9,213 nucleotides of DNA from Pseudomonadota bacterium. GTDB taxonomy: Bacteria; Pseudomonadota; Alphaproteobacteria; Rhizobiales; Kaistiaceae. Location: contig JAEVZM010000617.1 in assembly GCA_023392225.1 (NCBI GenBank), positions 1 to 9,213 of the forward strand, given 5' to 3'. Within the stretch, counting starts at the first letter, position 1. Every line of letters starts with the position of its first letter. The notes under the pieces are model-generated. The model did not search any database. It was not told the origin of the DNA and saw only the letters and a program-made list of their open reading frames with translations. The position numbers and the translations under genes were made by a program. Shown here piece by piece: positions 1-5,428 of the stretch.

Positions 1-413
1 AAGTCGATGATCGCCACCGGTAGCCCGTCGCGGAACACGAAATTGCAGGGCGACAGATCGTTGTGGCAGATCACCGCGCCGGCCCCGGAGAGATCCCTCC
101 CGAGGTCGTGGAAGCGGCGGATGAGCCGCGCCGCGACACGCAGCGCATCGTCCTCGTGGAAGCCGAGGTCCGGAGGGACCGTCCCCGCGATGAAGCTGAA
201 CACCTCGCGCCCCTGGGCGTCGGTGCCGAGCCACGCCGGCACACCGTCGAAACCGCCCTCCGCCAGATGGCGCAGGAGGCGCCGCACGAGGACGGCATTG
301 GCCGCAGGCGGCCGCCTGACGGTGTCACCGACGCGGACGACACCGGGCGTCGCCCGGCCGCCGGCCAGGGGAATTTCCGTGTCGTCCTGTCGCTCCGGAT
401 GGTCCTCCGGCAC
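1..413 (-). CDS. APH-family phosphotransferase (kinase), 3' part beyond left edge
   Basis: This is a protein-kinase-like small-molecule phosphotransferase of the aminoglycoside phosphotransferase (PF01636) superfamily, incomplete at its C-terminus. The first 138 residues are visible. Near residues 26-34 there is a VRVGDTVRRP-like stretch, common at the start of this subgroup. The catalytic loop is CHNDLSPCNF at 116-125, giving the HxDxxxxN pattern (His117, Asp119, Asn124). IIDF follows at 135-138, where Asp137 would be the Mg-binding Asp of the DFG-equivalent. The start is GTG at 413, because a TGA lies in frame two codons upstream and no ATG follows before the conserved region. No good Shine-Dalgarno is visible, so translation is probably coupled to the 97-aa gene just upstream. 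The substrate cannot be told: members act on aminoglycosides, choline, homoserine and other amines or alcohols, and chromosomal copies like this are usually not resistance genes. Family confidence is high; function is unknown. Confidence 0.87.
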   Translation of the reverse strand, partial: MPEDHPERQDDTEIPLAGGRATPGVVRVGDTVRRPPAANAVLVRRLLRHLAEGGFDGVPAWLGTDAQGREVFSFIAGTVPPDLGFHEDDALRVAARLIRRFHDLGRDLSGAGAVICHNDLSPCNFVFRDGLPVAIID

Positions 414-416
414 CGC

Positions 417-710
417 TCAGCGCAGCGTCAGCAGCGCTCCGACGATCGAGCTCCATTCCTCGTCGATGGGCATCTCGGCGAGCGGCTCGTTGGCCTGCCT
501 GTACCAGTAGTCGGCGTTGTCCTGGTCGCCCTCGATGCGGTGAAGATGGGCGTGGACGCGCGCGGCTTCCTTGCTGTCGTCGTGCTGGATGAGCGCATGC
601 GCCTTGTGCCATTCGCCCTTGGCGGCATGCCAGAGCGCCGCGAGCGGCCCCTCGGTGCCTGCCGGCGGGGTTTCGGCATCGAGCGACTTCTTGAAGGTGT
701 CCACGTCCAT
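417..710 (-). CDS. small helical protein of unknown function (97 aa)
   Basis: The ORF encodes 97 residues beginning MDVDTFKKSL. The centre (about 22-75) is rich in Ala, His, Trp and Tyr: ALWHAAKGEWHKAH, then a segment around HAHLHRIEGD, then NADYWYRQA. This looks like two or three short helices with a TPR-like WxxA/YWYRxA spacing. I recall similar short hypothetical proteins in many Proteobacteria, but no experimentally known function. There is no signal peptide or membrane segment, so it is probably cytosolic. The ATG at 710 is chosen over upstream in-frame codons because GGAGG (716-720) stands 5 bases before it and the family-like sequence begins there. It lies 50 bases after the two-helix membrane protein gene and 3 bases before the kinase GTG, so it is probably cotranscribed with both. 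The kinase follows in the same frame after the TGA. Confidence 0.85.
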   Translation of the reverse strand: MDVDTFKKSLDAETPPAGTEGPLAALWHAAKGEWHKAHALIQHDDSKEAARVHAHLHRIEGDQDNADYWYRQANEPLAEMPIDEEWSSIVGALLTLR

Positions 711-715
711 CACGG

Positions 716-720
716 CCTCC
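716..720 (-). promoter_or_regulatory. ribosome binding site of the 97-aa gene
   Basis: GGAGG on the minus strand, 5 bases before the ATG at 710. It decides the start, because the open frame continues upstream to 944. Confidence 0.75.
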
Positions 721-760
721 GAGTTCCTTGCGCAGAGCATGCCACCGATCGGCTTCGACG

Positions 761-1687
761 TCACTCCGGAAGGCCGTGCCGCCCGTATTCGAGAATGCCG
801 AAGCAGTCCCTCGTGCCGTCCTTGAGTCCTCCCAGCTCGCGCCGGGCCACGTCGATCCATTCGGTGTGGGTGATGTAGTCGGCTTCGAGCGCCGGGATCG
901 CCTTCAGCGAAAGGAAGTCGGGCCCGGCAGCGACGAACCGGCACCCGCGGCCGATCAGGCGACGACCCCGGTCGCGGATCACGTCGAGATCGTGGAGGAT
1001 GTCATCGACTTCAGCCGCGACCCCGGGCGCCCGCGCCGGGTCGGCGACCGCCTCGGCCGGTGGCAGACCGCCGAGCGCGGCGTCGAGGTCGGCATAGTCG
1101 CCAAGGAGCTGGTTGCGGCCATAGCGGACCTCGTTCTCGTCCTCCGCGATCGCGAACCAGAGCTGCGGGTCGAGCTCCGCAACAAGCTGCGAGTCGGCGA
1201 TGTCCGACGAGATGGCGAGCGCGTCGAGAATGCCGAGGTCGACCTCGCGCCGGAGCGCCTGCACCTTCTCCACCTGGAGGAGAAGCGCGTCGCCGGTGCC
1301 GACCTTGTAGTTCCCGGCGGTGTCGACGTAAGCGATGAGGGGATCGAACTCGCTGATGAAGTTGGCGACCGCCGCCGCCCGCCCGACCTGAACTGCGAGT
1401 TTCGCGCCGAGCTGACGCACCTCCGAGGCGTGCCGCTGGCGCTCGGCATAGTCCGACTGGAAGAAGAACGAGAACAGCGACACGCCGATGCCGAGCAGGA
1501 GCGCGCCGACCTGGCCGAGCTTGTCCCGCCGGTACTCGAGGACCTTCTCGCCGTGACGATCCCCGTCGCGGGCGCTCCGGGCCATCGCCCGGTTGACGCT
1601 GAAGGAGAGCACGAGGAGCGCCGCGCCGGCGACGATCAGCCCGACCAGCAGCAAGTAGCCGTTCGCCGGGATCGTGCCGGAGTCCAT
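761..1687 (-). CDS. membrane protein of unknown function, two N-terminal helices (308 aa)
   Basis: I do not recognise the family. The protein has two hydrophobic segments, about residues 11-32 and 57-77 (LGQVGALLLGIGVSLFSFFF). A charged, net-basic loop (33-56) joins them, and about 230 soluble residues follow. By the positive-inside rule the loop would be cytoplasmic and the C-terminal part periplasmic, but the charge bias is modest. Residues 80-110 are helical and charge-rich, possibly a short coiled coil. The rest is acidic and mostly helical in composition, including LDPQLWFAIAEDENEVRYG near 172-190. No catalytic motif was seen. The ATG at 1687 is chosen because it lies 10 bases after the gatA stop and gives the hydrophobic N-terminus; upstream the open frame runs into gatA with unnatural Ser/Arg/Cys-rich sequence. 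No strong Shine-Dalgarno is visible, which suggests coupling to gatA translation. Confidence 0.85.
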   Translation of the reverse strand: MDSGTIPANGYLLLVGLIVAGAALLVLSFSVNRAMARSARDGDRHGEKVLEYRRDKLGQVGALLLGIGVSLFSFFFQSDYAERQRHASEVRQLGAKLAVQVGRAAAVANFISEFDPLIAYVDTAGNYKVGTGDALLLQVEKVQALRREVDLGILDALAISSDIADSQLVAELDPQLWFAIAEDENEVRYGRNQLLGDYADLDAALGGLPPAEAVADPARAPGVAAEVDDILHDLDVIRDRGRRLIGRGCRFVAAGPDFLSLKAIPALEADYITHTEWIDVARRELGGLKDGTRDCFGILEYGRHGLPE

Positions 1688-1697
1688 GGGGCTGCGC

Positions 1698-3173
1698 CTA
1701 CCACCAGCGCTCGGGTGCGAAGCGTCCGGCAGCGTCCTCGATGACCCGGCCGGTGCGGAACAGCATCGCCTCGTCGAACGGACGGCCGATGAGCTGCAGC
1801 CCGAGCGGCAGGCCATCGGCGGTGAGCCCGGCCGGCACCGCAATGCCGGGAAGGCCCGCCATGTTCACCGTCACCGTGAAGATGTCGTTGAGATACATCT
1901 CGATCGGCGAGGCGGTGGCCATCTCGGCGAGGCCGAAGGCGGCCGAGGGCGTCGCAGGCGTCAGGATCGCGTCGATGCCCTCCTCGAACGCGAGATCGAA
2001 GTCGCGCTTGATCAGGGTGCGGACGCGCTGGGCGCGGAGGTAGTAGGCGTCGTAGTAGCCGGCCGAGAGCACATAGGTGCCGATCATGATCCGCCGCTTC
2101 ACTTCCTTGCCGAAGCCGGCGGCCCGGGTCTTCTCGTACATCGAGACGATGTCGTCGCCATCGACCCGAAGGCCGTAGCGGACGCCGTCATAGCGGGCGA
2201 GGTTGGACGAGGCCTCGGCCGGTGCCACGATGTAGTAGGCCGGCAGTGCGTACTTGGTGTGCGGCAGGGAGATGTCGACGATCTCGGCGCCGGCAGCTCG
2301 CAGCCAGTCCTTGCCCTTCTCCCACAGCGCCTCGATCTCGGCCGGCATGCCGTCGACGCGATACTCCTTCGGGATGCCGATCCGGAGCCCCTTGACGCCG
2401 TGGTCGAGCGCCGCCTCGTAGTCCGGCACCGGCAGGTCGACCGAGGTCGTGTCCTTGCCGTCGACGCTCGCCATCGACTTGAGGAGGATGGCGGCATCGC
2501 GGACGTCGCGGGCGATCGGCCCGGCCTGGTCGAGCGAAGAGGCGAAGGCGATCATCCCGAAGCGCGAGCAGCGGCCATAGGTCGGCTTGAGGCCCACCGT
2601 GCCGGTGAACGCCGCCGGCTGGCGGATCGAGCCGCCGGTATCGGTGGCGGTCGCGCCGGCGCAGAGGAACGCGGCCACGGCCGTCGCCGAGCCGCCGGAG
2701 GAGCCGCCGGGCACCAGCGGCGCGTTCGAGCCCGCCGAGCGCCACGGATTGGTCACCGGCCCATAGGCCGAGGTCTCGTTCGACGAGCCCATCGCGAACT
2801 CGTCCATGTTGAGCTTGCCGAGCATCACCGCACCGTCGGCCCAGAGGTTGGCGGTGACCGTCGACTCGTAGACCGGCTCGTAGCCCTTGAGGATGCCGCT
2901 CGCCGCCTGGCTGTGCACGCCCTCGGTGCAGAACAGGTCCTTCACGCCGATCGGCACGCCCTCGAGCGGCCGCGCCGCGCCGGCGGCGATGCGGCGGTCG
3001 GACTCGGCGGCCATCGCCAGCGCCTTCTCCGGCGTCTCGACGATATAGGCGTTGAGGCCGCGGGCGGCTTCCATCGCCGCGAGATAGGCCTTCGTCAGCT
3101 CGGTCGCGGAGAACGTGCCGGCGGCGAGGCCGTCGCGGATCTCGGCGATGGTGAGGCGGGTCAGGTCGGTCAT
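1698..3173 (-). CDS. gatA: Asp-tRNA(Asn)/Glu-tRNA(Gln) amidotransferase subunit A
   Basis: GatA hydrolyses glutamine and passes ammonia to GatB, which converts Glu-tRNA(Gln) (and Asp-tRNA(Asn)) to the amidated form in the cytosol. The 491-residue length is normal for the family. The amidase-signature triad is complete. Lys78 lies in GVPIGVKDLF, the cis-Ser158 in PGGSSGGSA, and the nucleophile Ser182 in TDTGGSIRQPA. The C-terminal half has the usual VLSAGYYDAYYLRAQRVR and an MAGLPGIAVPAG stretch. The ATG at 3173 is preceded by GGAG (3181-3184), which overlaps the last sense codon of gatC, so the two genes are translationally coupled with a 4-base gap. gatB, often next to gatCA in related genomes, is not seen in the window; an unrelated membrane-protein gene follows instead. 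The gene appears intact. Confidence 0.98.
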   Translation of the reverse strand: MTDLTRLTIAEIRDGLAAGTFSATELTKAYLAAMEAARGLNAYIVETPEKALAMAAESDRRIAAGAARPLEGVPIGVKDLFCTEGVHSQAASGILKGYEPVYESTVTANLWADGAVMLGKLNMDEFAMGSSNETSAYGPVTNPWRSAGSNAPLVPGGSSGGSATAVAAFLCAGATATDTGGSIRQPAAFTGTVGLKPTYGRCSRFGMIAFASSLDQAGPIARDVRDAAILLKSMASVDGKDTTSVDLPVPDYEAALDHGVKGLRIGIPKEYRVDGMPAEIEALWEKGKDWLRAAGAEIVDISLPHTKYALPAYYIVAPAEASSNLARYDGVRYGLRVDGDDIVSMYEKTRAAGFGKEVKRRIMIGTYVLSAGYYDAYYLRAQRVRTLIKRDFDLAFEEGIDAILTPATPSAAFGLAEMATASPIEMYLNDIFTVTVNMAGLPGIAVPAGLTADGLPLGLQLIGRPFDEAMLFRTGRVIEDAAGRFAPERWW

Positions 3174-3177
3174 ACCC

Positions 3178-3465
3178 CTACTCCACCACCTTCGGCACCG
3201 CAAAGAACGGCCCTTCGCGAACCGGCGCGTTGGCGAGCACCTTCTCCGCCTGCCCACCCTCGGTGACGACGTCCTCGCGCTGCTTGAGCGGCACGTGGAC
3301 GACCGCCGTCATCGGCGCGACGCCCTCGACGTCGACCTCGTTCAGCTGCTCGACGAAGCCGAGGATCGTATTGAGCTCGCCGCGCAGCGCCTCCGCCTCG
3401 TCGTCGCTCACCGCAATGCGCGCGAGCCGCGCCACCTTCACCACCGTTGCCTTGTCGATCGCCAT
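3178..3465 (-). CDS. gatC: Asp-tRNA(Asn)/Glu-tRNA(Gln) amidotransferase subunit C
   Basis: GatC is the small non-catalytic subunit that clamps GatA to GatB in the GatCAB complex. The 95-residue length is typical. Recognisable family segments are VARLARIAVSDDEAE near residues 11-25, a helix ending FVEQLNEVDVEGV (37-49) followed by APM, the LKQREDVVTEG region (60-70), and the C-terminal GPFFAVPKVVE (85-95). The ATG at 3463-3465 is chosen because MAIDKATV matches the usual GatC N-terminus; the frame extends upstream to 3531 only through sequence without family character. The upstream region carries a plausible sigma70-type promoter, so gatC is probably the first gene of the gatC-gatA unit. Its stop is 4 bases from the gatA ATG. 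Confidence 0.97.
   Translation of the reverse strand: MAIDKATVVKVARLARIAVSDDEAEALRGELNTILGFVEQLNEVDVEGVAPMTAVVHVPLKQREDVVTEGGQAEKVLANAPVREGPFFAVPKVVE
3181..3184 (-). promoter_or_regulatory. ribosome binding site of gatA inside gatC end
   Basis: GGAG on the minus strand, 7 bases before the gatA ATG, lies in the last sense codons of gatC just before its TAG. The layout implies coupled translation of the two subunits. Confidence 0.65.
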
Positions 3466-3502
3466 CGTCGTCCCGCTTCCGGGCCAGAAACACCCGCGCG
3501 GC

Positions 3503-3531
3503 CTATAGCATCGCAGGAGAGCGAGGGGCAA
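3503..3531 (-). promoter_or_regulatory. candidate sigma70-type promoter of gatCA
   Basis: On the minus strand, TTGCCC (3526-3531) and CTATAG (3503-3508) are separated by exactly 17 bases. This fits the alphaproteobacterial housekeeping pattern (TTGAC-type -35, CTATAT-type -10). Transcription would begin near 3496, giving a leader of about 30 bases before the gatC ATG. The site is predicted by pattern only. A second minus-strand TTGACA lies further upstream at 3585-3590 but has a poor -10. Confidence 0.5.
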
Positions 3532-3560
3532 CGCGGCCGACGATCGCCGATGCCGGGACG

Positions 3561-3576
3561 CCTACGACAGCGTAGG
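3561..3576. repeat. perfect inverted repeat in the gatC/membrane-protein divergent region
   Basis: CCTACG and its exact reverse complement CGTAGG are separated by four bases (ACAG). The 16-bp element lies between the divergent starts of gatC and the plus-strand membrane-protein gene, 42 bases before the latter's ATG. Its size and place suit an operator for a dimeric regulator, but no regulator can be named. Chance occurrence of a 6+6 repeat in about 150 bases is not negligible. Confidence 0.5.
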
Positions 3577-3607
3577 ATCACCCCTGTCAATACTCGCGAT
3601 GGCCTCT

Positions 3608-3614
3608 GGAGGGG
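3608..3614 (+). promoter_or_regulatory. ribosome binding site of the four-helix membrane protein
   Basis: GGAGGGG; its GGAGG core ends 5 bases before the ATG at 3618. It is a strong Shine-Dalgarno and supports the plus-strand gene and its start. Confidence 0.7.
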
Positions 3615-3617
3615 TGC

Positions 3618-4061
3618 ATGGACGGACGAGCGAATGCGCACGCCGGGCGCGGCATGCTGAGGACCATCTTGACCATGGCGCTCGGCGCGCCGCTGGTCGG
3701 CGGCCTGATCGTGTTCCTCATGGCCCTCACCATCTTCGGCGCGGAGGTGCCGCCGGGAGAGCTGTTCGCGGTGGTGATGGCCTTCGCGTTCGCGGCGGGC
3801 GTCCTGCCTGCCCTCATAGTCGGCATCCTGGTCGCCCGCGCCGACCGCCGCGGTCAGGCATCGTTTCCCCTGGCCCTCGCTGGCGGACTTGTCGGCGGCG
3901 CACTCTTTGCGGCTGTTCTGTACGTGGTCAACGACGGTGGCCTCCGGCCGACGCTTCTCGCCGGCGCGGTCGGCCTCGCCGTCCTCTCGGTGCTGGTGGC
4001 GTGGTGGTGCAGCCGGGCGATGCAGGCACGGGACCGACGACTGGACGCGGACGCGGCGTAG
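3618..4061 (+). CDS. four-helix inner-membrane protein of unknown function (147 aa)
   Basis: The family is not recognised. The 147 residues contain four strongly hydrophobic segments, about 14-40, 49-73, 83-104 and 112-132. Short connections join them, including a basic one between helices 2 and 3 (ARADRRGQ, 73-80). The tail is charged (RAMQARDRRLDADA). By the positive-inside rule the N-terminus, the central loop and the C-terminal tail are cytoplasmic. Gly and Ala are frequent within the helices, and no transporter signature is visible. The start at 3618 has a strong Shine-Dalgarno. This is the only plus-strand gene in the window. It diverges from gatC across 152 bases and converges on rsmB, ending 40 bases from the rsmB stop. 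It could be a small accessory membrane protein gained between two conserved units. The hydrophobic periodicity makes a coding role much more likely than the overlapping minus-strand frame. Confidence 0.82.
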   Translation: MDGRANAHAGRGMLRTILTMALGAPLVGGLIVFLMALTIFGAEVPPGELFAVVMAFAFAAGVLPALIVGILVARADRRGQASFPLALAGGLVGGALFAAVLYVVNDGGLRPTLLAGAVGLAVLSVLVAWWCSRAMQARDRRLDADAA

Positions 4062-4101
4062 CGCCCCGCTCAGTCGACGCATCGCGCGTGTCCCGGCCCC
4101 G

Positions 4102-5397
4102 TCAGACGCGCTCCAGCATGCCCACGAAGAAACCGTCGGTGCCGGTCCGGTGCGGCGTGAGGAGGAGGCCCTCCTCGCCGATCGCGCCGTCGAGCGCGGC
4201 CTTGGTCGCCTCGGGCAGTCCCGATGCCGCCACCACCTCCGCCGGCGGCACGATGCGGAAACTCTCCTGCCTCCCGACGAAGGCCCGGAGCTGGTCACCG
4301 TTCTCGTCCGGCAGGAGCGAACAGGTGACGTAGACGATCCGCCCGCCCGGCTTGAGGTAGCGCACCGCCGCGTCGAGAAGGCCCGACTGTTCCGCGATGC
4401 GATCCTCCAGCGCGCGCTCGGTCAGGCGCCACTTCGCGTCGGGGCGGCGGCGCCAGGTTACGGTGCCGGTGCACGGGACGTCGAGCAGCACCGCGTCCAT
4501 GTGGCCCTCGAGGTCGCCGAGATCCGAGCGCGCCGGCCGCACCTGGACGTTCCGGGTGCCGGCCCGCTTGAGGCGGTCGAAGATCGGCGCAAGGCGCCCG
4601 CGATCGGAATCGGTGGCGAAGACCTGGCCCTTGTTCTCCATCGCCGCCGCCATGGCGAGGGACTTGCCTCCCGCCCCCGCGCAGAGGTCGAGAATCTGCT
4701 CCCCGGGCTTCGCGCCCGTCAGCAACGAAGCGAGCTGGCTGCCCTCGTCCTGGACCTCGAACCAGCCCTTCTGGAAGCCCGGCTCGACCTGAACGTTCGG
4801 ATGCCGGCCGTCGGCGGCGGTCGGCGCGATGCGGAGTCCATCGGGCGAGAGCGGGGTGTCCGCCGCGCCGAACGGGGCGAGCGCCTTCGCCACCTTGGCG
4901 CGATCCGCCTTCAGGCGGTTGACGCGAACGTCGAGCGGCGGGCGGAGCGCGAGGGCCTGTCCCTCGACCACCCACGCGGCGCCGAGGCTCCGCTCGAGCC
5001 GACCAGCCAGCCACTCCGGCACGTCGGCCTGGACATGAGTCGGGGCGGCATCGAGGTTGGCGCCCTCGATCATCGCCCGCTCGGCATCCGTCAGTGGCTC
5101 GGGCGCGTGGCGGTCATCGGCGAACGCCTGCTCGAGCCCGTCGCTGCCGAGACCCCAGTGCCGGCCGGCGGTGGCGAGCACGAGTGCCCGCGGCGTCTCG
5201 GCCTCCATCACCCAGGCCGAGGATTGCCGCCAGCGCAGTGCGTCGTAGACGATATTGCCGATGGCGGCGCGGTCCTTGGAGCCGGCGAAGCGATGCGACA
5301 CGCCCCAGTCCTTGAGCGCCTCGGCCACCGGACGATGCCGCTGGCCTATATCGTCGAGCACCTCGATTGCTGCGGCAAGCCGCCCGCCCGGTGTCAT
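4102..5397 (-). CDS. rsmB: 16S rRNA (cytosine-C5) methyltransferase, RsmB/Fmu type
   Basis: This is a SAM-dependent RNA m5C methyltransferase (NOL1/NOP2/Sun family). RsmB methylates C967 of 16S rRNA (E. coli numbering). The protein has 431 residues. Its N-terminal NusB/RsmB-like region (about 1-140) contains the alphaproteobacterial FAGSKDRAAIGNIVYDALR stretch at 37-55. The SAM-binding loop is DLCAGAGGKSLAM (237-249), with ATDSD at 261-265. The two catalytic cysteines are present: Cys309 in DVPCTGT (motif IV) and Cys359 in VTCSLLPDEN (motif VI, the nucleophile region). The ATG at 5397 is chosen for the strong GAGGAGGGAG just upstream and because the frame beyond it has no family character. 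The gene follows kup by 31 bases and is probably cotranscribed with it. Assignment to RsmB rather than a close paralogue (such as RsmF) rests on the N-terminal region and length. In motif IV, Val313 (codon GTA) stands where I would expect Gly. Confidence 0.93.
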   Translation of the reverse strand: MTPGGRLAAAIEVLDDIGQRHRPVAEALKDWGVSHRFAGSKDRAAIGNIVYDALRWRQSSAWVMEAETPRALVLATAGRHWGLGSDGLEQAFADDRHAPEPLTDAERAMIEGANLDAAPTHVQADVPEWLAGRLERSLGAAWVVEGQALALRPPLDVRVNRLKADRAKVAKALAPFGAADTPLSPDGLRIAPTAADGRHPNVQVEPGFQKGWFEVQDEGSQLASLLTGAKPGEQILDLCAGAGGKSLAMAAAMENKGQVFATDSDRGRLAPIFDRLKRAGTRNVQVRPARSDLGDLEGHMDAVLLDVPCTGTVTWRRRPDAKWRLTERALEDRIAEQSGLLDAAVRYLKPGGRIVYVTCSLLPDENGDQLRAFVGRQESFRIVPPAEVVAASGLPEATKAALDGAIGEEGLLLTPHRTGTDGFFVGMLERV

Positions 5398-5403
5398 GCG
5401 CGT

Positions 5404-5413
5404 CTCCCTCCTC
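5404..5413 (-). promoter_or_regulatory. ribosome binding site of rsmB
   Basis: GAGGAGGGAG on the minus strand, ending 6 bases before the ATG at 5397, inside the short kup-rsmB spacer. It fixes the rsmB start against the in-frame upstream extension. Confidence 0.75.
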
Positions 5414-5428
5414 GGCGACTCGCGCCAC

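Noticed and set aside
728..1744. 338-codon plus-strand frame antisense to the two-helix membrane protein
   Set aside because: It is Glu/Arg/Asp-rich with no hydrophobic core. The minus-strand frame has two clear membrane helices and fits the operon spacing.
1674..3266. 530-codon plus-strand open frame antisense to gatA
   Set aside because: The composition is Arg/Gly/His-rich with no motif, whereas the minus strand carries a complete GatA with its catalytic triad.
3564..3592. Plus-strand promoter for the membrane-protein gene
   Set aside because: The best pair (ACGACA with TCAATA, 17 apart) matches the consensus poorly. I could not support a promoter there.
4062..4111. Possible terminator between the convergent membrane-protein and rsmB genes
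   Set aside because: Only a weak GCGCGT/ACGCGC pairing (4084-4089 with 4106-4111) that runs into the rsmB coding end; there is no T-run on either strand.
3438..4298. 286-codon minus-strand frame across the plus-strand membrane-protein gene
   Set aside because: It would overlap the ends of rsmB and gatC and gives Arg/Ser/His-rich sequence. The plus strand has a strong Shine-Dalgarno and four hydrophobic helices.
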